Origin: Portunus trituberculatus
Taxonomy: Eukaryota > Arthropoda > Malacostraca > Decapoda > Portunidae
Direction: 5' to 3'
Length of the DNA: 64,000 bases
Assembly (NCBI RefSeq): GCF_017591435.1
Contig: NC_059279.1
Span: 312,501-376,500 of the forward strand
In this document: positions 53,836 through 64,000 of the stretch, piece after piece
Position numbering within the stretch: position 1 is the stretch's first letter
Layout: every line of letters begins with the position of its first letter
Translations under genes and position numbers: made by a program
The notes under the pieces: generated by a model
Told to the model about the DNA's origin: nothing
The model's database searches: none
The model's input: only the letters and a program-made list of their open reading frames with translations

Positions 53836-54690
53836 AGGTTGGAAAGGAGAGAAGGATGTTGAAGTAGGGAGGTGTCAAATAAGAGGGGACATGATAGAGG
53901 TGATTAAGTAGAAATGTATTTATTATGTAAGAGGGAAAAGCTGGTTAAAGGCAACAAAAACAACAAAAAAAGGCCCACTTAGTTGTCAGTCCCCTCACAG
54001 GCCCAAGGGAATTAGCCCAAAGATAGGAATAAATGCCTTGAAATCTCTCTTTTAAATTAACGTACGCAAAATAATCAGGTTCAGGATAGAACGAAAAACG
54101 GCAAAATAAGGAGGAGGTTGGAAGGGAGATGAAAATGTTGAGGTGGAGGAGGTGTAAGCTAAAAAAAAAGATGTGATAGAAGGAATTAAATGTTATTAGG
54201 ATATAAGGATGAAGTACGCAAAATTTTCAGGTTTAGTAGTCAGGATAGAGGAAAAAATAAGGAGGAGGGGCTGGAAAGGATATGAGAATGTTGAGGTGGG
54301 AGAGGTATAAGCTAAGACGGGACGTGATAAAAGTAATTAAATAAAAATATGTGACGTAAGTAATATTTTCAGATTCAGTAATCAGAATAGAATGAGAAAT
54401 AGGGAGGTTGGAAAACAGATGAGAATGTTGAAGTGAGAGACGTGTAAATTAAGAGGGGAAGTGATAGAAGTAAGTAAATGATATTGGGATAAAAGGATGA
54501 AGTACGTAAAATTTTCAGGTTCAGTAATCAGGACAGAATGAGAAATAGGGAGGTTGGAAAATAGAAAATAGATGAGAATGTTGAAGTGAGAGACGTGTAA
54601 GTTAAGAGGGGATGCAACAGAAGTAAATAAGTGCTATAGGAACATGTGAGGTACGTAAAATTCTCAGGTTCAATAATCAGGATAGAAATA
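53836..54690. repeat. Tandem array, ~145 bp unit, five copies
   Basis: Repeating order: ggaggttggaaagagatgag, aatgttgaggtgggagagg, taagctaagaggggacgtga, gtacgtaaaattttcaggtt, agtaatcaggatagaa. Unit starts lie near 53838, 54117, 54270, 54401 and 54551. The first unit is interrupted by a LINE fragment. Confidence 0.87.
53924..54060 (-). mobile_element. LINE 3'-end fragment inside the tandem array
   Basis: Same 3' sequence as 16740-16930 (atgtaagagggaaa-, -aaaaaggcccactt, tagcccaaagataggaata). It interrupts unit 1 of the array. Confidence 0.65.
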
Positions 54691-54796
54691 ATGGGTTCAA
54701 GTTTAGCCGTAACAAATACAGAAACGAACTGGTTATCAAATATAGTGTTAGATAAATAAAATAAATGCAAAGGTCGGGTTTGTTTGTATTGACTCA

Positions 54797-55009
54797 TTAA
54801 CCCCTTCAGTACCAGGACGTGTTTTCATATTCATTCTGCTTATTATTTAGTGACTTTATACAGCTTCAGAAACTTATGTGGGGATTAAAATAGTGAAGAC
54901 TCCGGCCATTAATCTTCTGACCTCCATAGACCCTTCCTAATGTAAATAAAATCGTCTAACCGTGTCCAAAACTCATGGTAAAAATGCGTTCCAATACTGA
55001 AGGGTATAA
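54797..55009. mobile_element. TTAA-flanked MITE, copy 3
   Basis: TTAA then ccccttcagtaccagg on the left; inverted ccttcagtattgg on the right, where the flank is TATAA. It is the best preserved copy. Confidence 0.8.
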
Positions 55010-55409
55010 GGAGCTTTAAAAGGGAACTGAATTGGTTATTAAATACAGTGGTAGATAAATAAAATGGATGCAATGATCAGGTTGTTAGTGGTGAGTCATT
55101 AGGGAGCTTTGAAAGATCAGATAAACTTATGAATGGGTAGGATAGGTAAAAATAGAGGTGATTATACAAGGACTACCACGTATAGGCCTGATGATTTACT
55201 GTGGTCTCCCTTATCATGTAATCTCAGTCCAATCTGAAGTCAGTCTCAGGATTCAGAAGATTGAACTATTTGTATATATGTATTTCAAAGTTACCACCAC
55301 CATCACCGCCTTTACTGCCGCTGTCACTGGTCTTGTTCTGCCACTAACTTAGGTCAGTGTTCAGAAACGCTTTGCTCTTTTAATATGACTATTTTCCAAG
55401 GTCGCAGAA

Positions 55410-55700
55410 ATGATTAACCGATTTTTCAAGATTGTTTCACCGGTTAATAATATAGAGAAATCTTGTCATTCTTCCTCTAGAACCGTAAAAACTCCTTAAA
55501 AAAACTCTTGTAAATTTTTTCAAGTGTGTTTCCCCCATTAATAATGTAGAAATCTTCCTCTAGAACCGTAAGAACACCTTAAAAAAACTCGAATAAATTT
55601 TTTCAAGAGTGTTTCCCGTGTTAATAATGTAGAAATCTTGTCACTCTTCCTCTAGAACCGTAAAATACCTTAAAAAAAGTCGTATGCATTTTAATAAAGC
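55410..55700. repeat. Tandem repeat, ~85-105 bp unit, three copies
   Basis: cttcctctagaaccgtaa, then ccttaaaaaaactcg, ttttttcaagtgtgtttccc and ttaataatgtagaaatctt recur three times. The upstream ggtcagtgttcagaaacgct may belong to the same element. Confidence 0.8.
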
Positions 55701-56652
55701 CTCTTGATATAATGAAGGTGAAGCACAGATAAGTTTGAGAATAGAAGCCTAAGATCTTTACAAATGTCCTGTCTAGCTTCATGATTTCCATTTTCCTGAA
55801 CGTAATATTATCTATCACTGGATTCTCTTCTCTTTCTTCATTTTCTTGCCCTCCTCCTATCTATTTCTTTCTTCCCTACTTTTATCTCTGCTGTATTCTT
55901 ATTGCATCTGCTTTCTATCTCTTGTTCTTCTTTATTACATTTTTCTCCTCCTCTCCTTTTACTTCCACAATATTCTTACAGTATCCTCTTTTGAATTTCC
56001 TCCACGTCTTCTTCCCACTTACACAGAACCATCACCACCATCACCACCACTATCACCATCACACCATTAACACCACCACCACCACCATCACCACCATGAC
56101 AATATTTCACACACCACCACCATCACCTTAAAAAAAAAAGAAAAAAAAAAAACTCAAGCCAGCAACTGATAGACTAGCATCGCCGTGGGTAAAATTAATT
56201 TCATCTAATCTGCTTCATCGAAAACTTCCTTCTCTAATGCACTTTCTGGCCTGTGATGTAAAGTGCAGCGCTAACATATCGTAAGGAGTCTATTTTTTTC
56301 TAACCTTACCTCGCCTTACGCCCCAGCACATTATCCTCTGTTGGGCTTCCATTACTCCACAAGCACATTATCCTTTGCCAGCCTTCCATTACTCGCTGCA
56401 GGTAAATTAAATCACACGAACCAGCGGCTAATCTCAGTGTTACCTCGATGTCACAAAGCACGGTGTCTTGAGACCGGTACAAATGAGAACATGGGCTAAT
56501 GATCTGTGTTGTATTAAGAGCTCCAAGTAGACTGAGCAGTGAAAGGAGGGTAGGTGGCGGCTGTGAGGGGAGAGCATTGCCACGTATTGAGCTCATGGTA
56601 ATGGGTTCTTAAAGTTTTCCTTACTATTTTACCATTTCGTGTTTTTTCTGGT
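55701..56652. other. Intergenic, no gene recognised
   Basis: CAC/ATC triplets at 56030-56120, a poly(A) run at 56128-56151 and a unique block at 56160-56590. Confidence 0.5.
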
Positions 56653-56958
56653 GTGAATTATTTTTTTCTTCTCTTTTTTTTTTTCTTCTTCGTCAGTGAG
56701 TCGTCATCATCGTCGTCTTCTTTTTCTTTGTCTTTCTTTTCTTTTTTTTCTTTTTCTTTTTTGTCATCATCTTCTTCTTCTCCTCCTCCTCCTCCTCCTC
56801 CTCCTCCTCCTCCTCCTCCTCCTCCTCCTCCTCCTCCTCTTCCTCCTCCTCCTCCTCCTCCTCCTCCTCCTCCTCCTCCTCCTTCTCCTCCTTCTTCTTC
56901 TTCTTCTTCTTCTTCTTCTTTTTCTTCTTCTTTCTACTTTTCTTACTTTCTTTTTTTT

Positions 56959-56995
<37 letters not shown>

Positions 56996-57010
56996 TTCTT
57001 CTTATTATTA
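56653..57010. repeat. Pyrimidine tract with (CTC)n, (CTT)n and (TTTC)n
   Basis: (CTC)n at 56782-56890, (TTC)n to ~56935, then (TTTC)n at 56958-56992. Confidence 0.95.
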
Positions 57011-57321
57011 TTATCATTGTTATAATTTTTCTCCTTATTTCTTTATCATTTTTTGTTTTTTATCAATTTCTTCCTAAAGTTTCAAATGACACACAAATTC
57101 ATTCTTTCCTTTATGTTTTTGTAATGTTGTCATGATACATTTAGATACTTATTTAATTTAGTTATTCATTTATTGATTCTTTTAAAGGTGGTTCTCTGAT
57201 ATCTTAGTTTCAGGCTTTCGGTGTTAATTACAAAGGCAAAAAAATGTATTGAAATGTATTTGTATAACAGTTTGTCTCTATTTTTTTTCTCCAAGTCTTT
57301 TCCACTGATCTGACACCTCTC

Positions 57322-57571
<250 letters not shown>

Positions 57572-57789
57572 CTCTCTGAATCACAGCCTCATTTCACAAC
57601 ACCACAAGATAATCAATTATACCAAAACGTAACACGAATTAATTTACAACACAACACACAGGCAAGAAAAAAAAAGTAGCACACTGACCAGGAAAAACAT
57701 TATGAACTTTCCCTTCATTAATTTGAGAAACTAAGTAATTGTATTTTTTTTCACATTAATATTTAATTTGCCTTTTTGATAACTAGACG

Positions 57790-58353
<564 letters not shown>

Positions 58354-58418
<65 letters not shown>
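58354..58418. repeat. (CT)n microsatellite
   Basis: About 32 units; its 3' flank resembles that of 58823-58895. Confidence 0.97.
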
Positions 58419-58422
<4 letters not shown>

Positions 58423-58817
58423 GTCTAATCCATATTTTATTCATTATTCTTTATTTTCAGAAGGTCATGCTAATAAGGCGTCTCCTTTCCTCTTAATAAA
58501 AAATATGCATTGATAAAATAAATATAAGTAAAACACGTCTATTCATTAAAGTAACTAAACATTTTTATCCAAGAGTTAAAGAGTTTGCTATTTTAAAATC
58601 GGCCCGTCACTTGTCTTGTCCCTCCAATAAAAATAAGATAGATTAACGAAAAGCATGTCTGTAAAATGTATGTTTACTAAAACGACCGTTCATATATATA
58701 TTTTTTTTAATACAAGAATGAAAGAATTAAACTCACTCATTCTCTTTTTATCTACACAATTGACTTTTTATTTTCTCTTTACATCGGTTTTTTTTCTTCA
58801 GACTATCTCTTTTATTT

Positions 58818-58822
<5 letters not shown>

Positions 58823-58895
<73 letters not shown>
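58823..58895. repeat. (CT)n microsatellite
   Basis: About 36 units, followed by tgtctaatgcatattttatt as at 58419. Confidence 0.97.
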
Positions 58896-58899
<4 letters not shown>

Positions 58900-58984
58900 A
58901 ATGCATATTTTATTCATTATTTTTTTTTATTATTCCCATTATGAAGTCTTTTCTAAACAAATTATTGAAGGAAAAAGATACAGA

Positions 58985-59530
58985 TAAGATGGAAAGAAAA
59001 TATTGGAAAGAAAATAGAAAACAACAGAGTGAAGGTAAAGAAGAAGAAAGACATTGACGACAAAATAGAATGAAAGATAATGAAGACAAAATGGAAAAGA
59101 GAATAGTGAAGACAAAATGGAAAGGAAATAATGAAAAAATTAAAAAGGAAGATACTGACGACAAAATAGAAAGGAAGATAATGAAGACAAAATAGAAAAG
59201 AGAATAGTGAAGCCAAAATAGAAAGGAAAACAGTGAAGACAAAAATATAAAAGAAATTAGTGAAGACAAAATGAAAATAATGAAAAAAAGAAATAATGAA
59301 GAAAAACAGAAACATAGTGAAGACAAAATGGAAAAGAAGGATAATGAAAAAAAACCCAAGAAAGGAACAGAGTGAAGACAAAATAGAAAGGAAGACAATG
59401 AAGACAAAATAGTAAAGAGACACAAAATGGAAAGGAAAAACAATGAAGAAAAAATTATAAAGGATATACAATGAAGAAAAAATAGACATCCTTACTAACA
59501 TGAAACTAATAAAAAAAGAAATAATGAAGA
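58985..59530. repeat. Purine-rich degenerate repeat, ~30 bp unit
   Basis: agtgaagacaaaatagaaaggaa and variants recur well over ten times. The long minus-strand frames over it are repeat artefacts. Confidence 0.8.
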
Positions 59531-59727
59531 AAACTGGATAATTTACGAGTAGAGAATAAAGAATGCAAATAAAACTCTTAATAAAATAAAAAAAATAATA
59601 AAAAAATAAACAAAAAATGAAAGTAAAAAAAAAAAAATAAGATGAAAACGATAATGCATTAAAATAAACAACAACAAAATAAAGAAAATAAAGAAATCCT
59701 TAATATTTAATAAAGTAACGAATAAAG

Positions 59728-59869
<142 letters not shown>

Positions 59870-60010
59870 CCTCTTCCTTCCTCCTTCTTGGCCTATTCCT
59901 TCTCCTCCTCGTTCTTTTCCTCATCTTCTTCTTCTCTTCATCTTCAACCATGCTATTTTCTTTTTCTCCTTTTTTCCTCCTTGTTATCCTCTTTTTCTCC
60001 TTTCTTCTTC

Positions 60011-60068
60011 TTCCTCCTCCTCCTCCTCCTCCTCCTCCTCCTCCTCCTCCTCCTCCTCCTCCTCCTCT
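60011..60068. repeat. (CTC)n microsatellite
   Basis: About 19 units. Confidence 0.96.
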
Positions 60069-60167
60069 TCTTCTTCCTCCTCTCGCTATTCTTTCTCCTT
60101 CCATCCTTAACCTTGATATTTTCTTTGTTTTCTTCTCTTCTTTCTTGTTATCTTTCTCCTCCTCTTC

Positions 60168-60281
60168 CACCACCACCACCACCACCACCACCACCACCAC
60201 CACCTCCTCCTCCTCCTCCTCCTCCTCCTCCTCCTCCTCCTCCTCCTCCTCCTCCTCCTCTTCCTCCTCCTCCTCCTCCTT
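60168..60281. repeat. (CAC)n followed by (CTC)n microsatellites
   Basis: Twelve CAC units, then about 25 CTC units with one TTC. Confidence 0.96.
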
Positions 60282-60324
60282 CAGTCTAAACGTACTCCAA
60301 AACAGGGATAATTAATGAAGATAC

Positions 60325-60326
<2 letters not shown>

Positions 60327-60396
<70 letters not shown>
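60327..60396. repeat. (GA)n microsatellite
   Basis: 35 units. Confidence 0.97.
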
Positions 60397-60398
<2 letters not shown>

Positions 60399-60472
60399 CG
60401 CCCCTCCACTCTTCTCTCCTCCTGACGCTGCAGTTGAAGGATGCCTGAGGGAGGACTGAAGGAAGGAGGATG

Positions 60473-60509
60473 ACCACCACCACCACCACCACCACCACCA
60501 CCACCACCA
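60473..60509. repeat. (CAC)n microsatellite
   Basis: Twelve units. Confidence 0.96.
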
Positions 60510-60690
60510 TCACGTTCTTCCCTTCGCTCAAAATCTACAGCGGGCGGAGAATTATGGGTATGGTGCTCACATTAGCGCGGCATGCTCACTATGATCAAAT
60601 TTGGTTCCAAGGCGGAGCGGTGAGCGATGGGCGGTTCTAGTGGGAGCATACGTAAGAGTGAGAGTCCCCCGGGAGAGGCAGAGAGGGAGC

Positions 60691-60705
60691 AGCGCCATCT
60701 AGTAG
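60691..60705 (-). promoter_or_regulatory. CTCF-like motif
   Basis: The minus strand reads CTACTAGATGGCGCT, with CTACTAGATGGCG matching CCASYAGRKGGCR at 12 of 13. AGATGGCGC is also the core of the Drosophila CTCF site. It is oriented towards the plus-strand site at 50544. Confidence 0.4.
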
Positions 60706-60735
60706 ACAAGAAGATCATCATCACGACTCTGGATC

Positions 60736-60932
60736 TTGACCCTTTCAGTACTGGGGCGTATTTTTACCGTGAGTTTGCGTGTGGTTAGAAGATTTTATTA
60801 ACATTAGGAAGGGTCTATGGAGGTCAGAAGATTAATGGTCACAGTCTTCACTATCTTAATCCCCACATAAGTTTTTGAAGCTGTATAAAAATCGCCAAAT
60901 AGTAAGCAGAATGAATATGAAAACGGGATTAA
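60736..60932 (-). mobile_element. TTAA-flanked MITE, copy 4
   Basis: Inverted relative to 54797. The ends are ttga-ccctttcagtactgggg and TTAA at 60929-60932, which it shares with the next copy. Confidence 0.75.
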
Positions 60933-61142
60933 CCCCTTCAATACCGAGACGCATTTCTACCTTGAGTTTTGGATGTGATTAAACGATTTTATTTACATTA
61001 GGAAAGGTCTATGGAGGTCAAAAGATAAATGGTCAGAGTCTTTACTAATCTAATCCCCCACATAAGTCTCTGAAGCTGTATAAAGGCACTAAATAATAAC
61101 CAGAATAAATATGGAAGCGCGTCCTGGTACTAAAGGGATTAA
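60929..61142 (-). mobile_element. TTAA-flanked MITE, copy 5
   Basis: TTAA at 60929-60932 and 61139-61142, with ends ccccttcaataccg and inverted ccctttagtaccagg. It is head-to-tail with copy 4. Confidence 0.78.
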
Positions 61143-61249
61143 TAGTCGAGGAAATGTGGTCTTATTTCATGTGTTTGTATGTTGGAGGTCGTTGTTTGTT
61201 TGTCCAGTTTAAAAAAGTTAGCATTCTGTCAATTGTTCTTATATCTAAA

Positions 61250-61545
61250 GCCTCTTTTTTCACGTAAGAAGGGAAATCTGGCCACGGGCACCAAAGACGA
61301 TTAAACAAAAAGGTCCATTGAGATGCCATTACCCGAGGAAGGTAGAGAGAGTTAGCCAAAAGAATGGGATAAATGTCTAGAAACTTTCCTTTGAAAATAG
61401 TTCAGGTCATAAGTAGATAGAAATACAGAAGTAGGGAGTTCCAGAGCTCATAAGTAGATGGAAATACAGAAATAGGTAGGGAGTTCCAGAGTTCATAAGT
61501 AGATGGAAATACAGAAGCAGGTAGGGAGTTCCAGAGTTGACCTTG
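61250..61545 (-). mobile_element. LINE 3'-end fragment with internal triplication
   Basis: On the minus strand LWNSLPASVFPSTYE is repeated: two full in-frame 45 bp units and a third, partial one. The 3'UTR follows, with gggcaccaaag- and aaaaaggtccattg on the plus strand, ending near 61252. The WNSLP...F motif is typical of the end of non-LTR retrotransposon reverse transcriptase frames. Confidence 0.62.
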
Positions 61546-61853
61546 CTTATTCTGATGTAAAAAGAGATGCTGATGTGGTTTTTATATCGTGTTCGTAAAT
61601 GAGAAGTTGCTGCTTATTCATCTGATATTAGAAAAAAAAAAATAAGCAGCGAAATGGGTCCGTGCGCCGTTTATTCGAAGTCAGATATCGTTTATCTTTA
61701 AAAGAGACATGAATATGATGTTTACGTTAATCGTTCGTAAAGTGGAAGTCTTTGCTTATGACATTTGCAAATATGGTCGTAAGTGTTGGTAAGCTGAGAT
61801 TCATTTTTCATTTATTTACTTTTTGATATATTTATAATCGGAATGTTTTTCTT
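61546..61853. other. Intergenic, nothing recognised
   Basis: AT-rich unique sequence between the LINE and SINE fragments. Confidence 0.5.
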
Positions 61854-62050
61854 TATTTATACCATGTGGGCTTTTCACGGGAGTTTATGGGCTAAAGGCG
61901 ATACTTTTGGGGGCACCTCCTATCTCAAAGCCCATCCGCTAGGGGGATGCCCAACCTACACTTGGACCATGAACAGGAATAAAACTCGAGCGCGTGGAGA
62001 CCCCTTGGACCCCAAAGCACGCATGGTTCTACTGTACCACGGCGGCTCCT
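61854..62050 (-). mobile_element. tRNA-derived SINE, older copy
   Basis: Same family as 16487-16722 (gcacgcatggttctactgta, gggctaaaggcgatactttt). Box A TGGTACAGTAG still fits the consensus; box B is degraded and the A tail has decayed. Confidence 0.72.
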
Positions 62051-62531
62051 TTACATCAGTTATTGCTTGTGGTTCTAATGCCAAGTGTTAGTAAGCTGGA
62101 AACTGTAATTTATTTATCTATTTTTCTATATAATTATCAAAATGGTCTTTAAATTAATAATTCATAAATCATTCTTTGTTTATGGTTCTAATGACAAAAA
62201 TTCACATTAATCTACTTTTCATATCGTTCACCGTTTTTTTTCCCTTATTTTCCTTCCTAACATCTCTTCCTTCTCTTCCATTAACTTTCATCTCTCCATT
62301 TCCTTCTTTTCCTCTCAAATTTTCTTTCTCTTTCTTCCATTCCTTTCACTTTTTCCTCCCATCATGCCGGCGAGTCGTCCTGCTGATGATGATATTACGA
62401 GTACCAGAGGAGACCGGCCAGCGTCGCGTCCCGGAGTGGATGTAGCGAGCCATTACGGTAATGAGGGAGGCGACCGGCTGATGGAGGGTGTGGGGCGCTG
62501 GCCGAGACGTGATCCGCCCCACTAAGTCCTC

Positions 62532-62533
<2 letters not shown>
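62051..62533. other. Intergenic, no gene supported
   Basis: AT-rich, then T/C-rich, then a GC-rich block (62360-62525) with a 53-codon frame from 62364 that has no recognisable content. Confidence 0.4.

Positions 62534-62611
<78 letters not shown>
62534..62611. repeat. (TG)n microsatellite
   Basis: 39 units. Confidence 0.97.
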
Positions 62612-62612
<1 letters not shown>

Positions 62613-63179
62613 GCCAAACCCGTTGTACTCACACACTGTTCCTTTCTTTCGTCGTTTTCTTTTCTTGATTTTACTTTTCATCGTCTTAACTTTCCTTTAT
62701 TTCTTTTTTTTTTATTTATTTCGTTCAGTCTTTTCTTATTTTTCTATCTTTTTTTTTAACTAACTTCTCTTTCTCTGGTTTTCTGTTTTTCCCGTCTTTT
62801 TCCTCAATTTTTCTTTTTTTCCTCTCTAATTGTCTTTATTTTCCTCTTTTCTTCATTTCGTTAGCTTATTTCTTTCTATATTTTCTATTTTCTCTCTACT
62901 TTCTTTATTTTATTCGTTGTTTTCTTTTTAAGCTCTTATTTTTCATCTTAACTTTCCTTTTCCTCTTCTTCTCTTCGTTTTCTTCGCTCTTTTCCATCCC
63001 TTACTGTTCTCTCTACATTCTCATTTCCTTCTCATCCTTAAAAAGTTTCGTGTTGACTTTTCTTTCTTCCCTCCCTAGTTTTCCTTTTCCTCCTCTTTCC
63101 TCCATTGCCTTCACTTTCCTTTCCTTTTACTTTCCTTTACACGTTCATGAAATTCTAACTTGTACACGCAGATTGGCTC

Positions 63180-63183
<4 letters not shown>
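62612..63183. other. Pyrimidine-rich sequence, no gene recognised
   Basis: The plus strand is T/C-rich (tttctttatttt words) throughout. Confidence 0.5.

Positions 63184-63248
<65 letters not shown>
63184..63248. repeat. (CA)n microsatellite
   Basis: 32 units. Confidence 0.97.
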
Positions 63249-63250
<2 letters not shown>

Positions 63251-64000
63251 GAGAAAAACAACCATACCGACAGATGTGTATGGATGTATGTATGTCTGTT
63301 CCCTACTTGATAAATCACCTTTCATATCTATATTTATAACAAAATGACAAGTAATCCTTTTTTCATATAGGCTGTCATTGGCTAGAGCTTCCTGTGACGT
63401 GAGAGAGGTTTAGATGAAGAAGGGATGAGAATATAAGATGAGAAGAAAAAAGAGAGAAGATGCAAGAGTCTGTCAGGCTCACACGTATGTGCCAAATTAC
63501 TTAATTCCATCTATCATCCCCATTTATGAATTAGTCTAATCTTTTTATAAATCAAAGCCCTCTATTGACTCAGCACTGACAACATGATTACTAGAAGCAT
63601 TGGGGTGAGGAGGAGGAACGGGGAAGAGGATGTGGAGGGAGAGAAAGAATACAGGCCTATAATACACGTCAGAAGCATTTTTAGCTGATAACAACTACCT
63701 TAAAAAATACATACATAATTTGTGTCACTTTTGTTAGAATTATAAGTAAAAAAACTGCTTCATCAAGTAGGGAAACAACTGTACTTCCCTTCCATCACCT
63801 CTTTTATCTCCCACATCACCAAGGAAACGTCTTATGCATGAAATTAAGTGATAAAACGCATTACCGTGAAAGGAGGTGCTTGGTGAATGAGGAAGGTGGA
63901 AAGAATAAGAAATTACCGAAGTCTGGTGTCGAGAGAAAGAGTTGTTGCATGAGCGTTTATTTTTTTCTTTTTTGCTTAAATTATCGCTTTTTCGCAACAT
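63249..64000. other. Intergenic, nothing recognised
   Basis: Unique sequence to the window end. The minus-strand open frame at 63740-64000 has no recognisable content. Confidence 0.45.

Noticed and set aside
58910..59501. Minus-strand frames of 177-179 aa rich in Phe/Leu/Ser, resembling a membrane protein
   Set aside because: They come from a degenerate purine repeat on the plus strand; overlapping frames have the same composition and there are no splice or start signals.
62364..62525. 53-codon frame in GC-rich sequence
   Set aside because: The start context is good, but there is no similarity to a known protein and the minus strand is also open; GC-rich sequence favours chance frames.

Overview
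The window looks like nuclear DNA of a decapod crustacean, most likely a crab; this is inference. The reasons are spliced genes with GT..AG introns, a very high load of dinucleotide and trinucleotide microsatellites on both strands, tRNA-derived SINEs, LINE 3' ends and small TTAA-flanked elements, plus an arthropod-type gustatory receptor. There is no bacterial operon structure, CRISPR array or rRNA.

Region 1 (1-2028): the minus strand carries most of a gustatory-receptor-like 7-TM chemoreceptor. It has a long exon (902-1896) and a short phase-0 exon (537-686); the last exon is not found and probably lies beyond position 1. A hAT-type MITE with a target-site duplication sits 29 bp past the splice donor. 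Region 2 (2029-8435) has no gene. It holds microsatellites, an A/C-rich degenerate array and a ~300 bp tandem repeat.

Region 3 (8436-17392): a complete plus-strand gene for mitochondrial medium-chain acyl-CoA dehydrogenase (ACADM) in ten coding exons, 427 codons once a one-base gap in exon 6 is allowed for. The introns contain a 750 bp piggyBac-like element, a 207 bp TTAA MITE, a tRNA-derived SINE and LINE 3' fragments. Region 4 (15131-21914): intron 6 through exons 7-10 and the 3'UTR occur twice in direct tandem (3386 and 3398 bp, nearly identical). The downstream breakpoint lies at the edge of a ~230 bp palindrome (21846-22074). Copy 2 has a one-base deletion in its last exon that removes the catalytic glutamate. 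Real duplication, haplotype difference and assembly artefact cannot be told apart here; three one-base frameshifts in otherwise intact exons suggest residual sequencing error.

Region 5 (22075-64000): no protein-coding gene was found in ~42 kb. It alternates long microsatellites (several over 150 bp), eight or more degenerate minisatellite arrays, a tRNA-like SINE at 36207, LINE/SINE fragments at 53.9 and 61.2-62.05 kb, four TTAA MITEs, and islands of unique sequence rich in TAATTA-like motifs that could be regulatory. Two CTCF-like motifs in convergent orientation (50544 and 60691) and one TATA/CRE promoter-like block (34975-35005) are the main regulatory candidates. I found no convincing novel protein system; the most informative features are the ACADM duplication with its palindrome and the mobile-element families.
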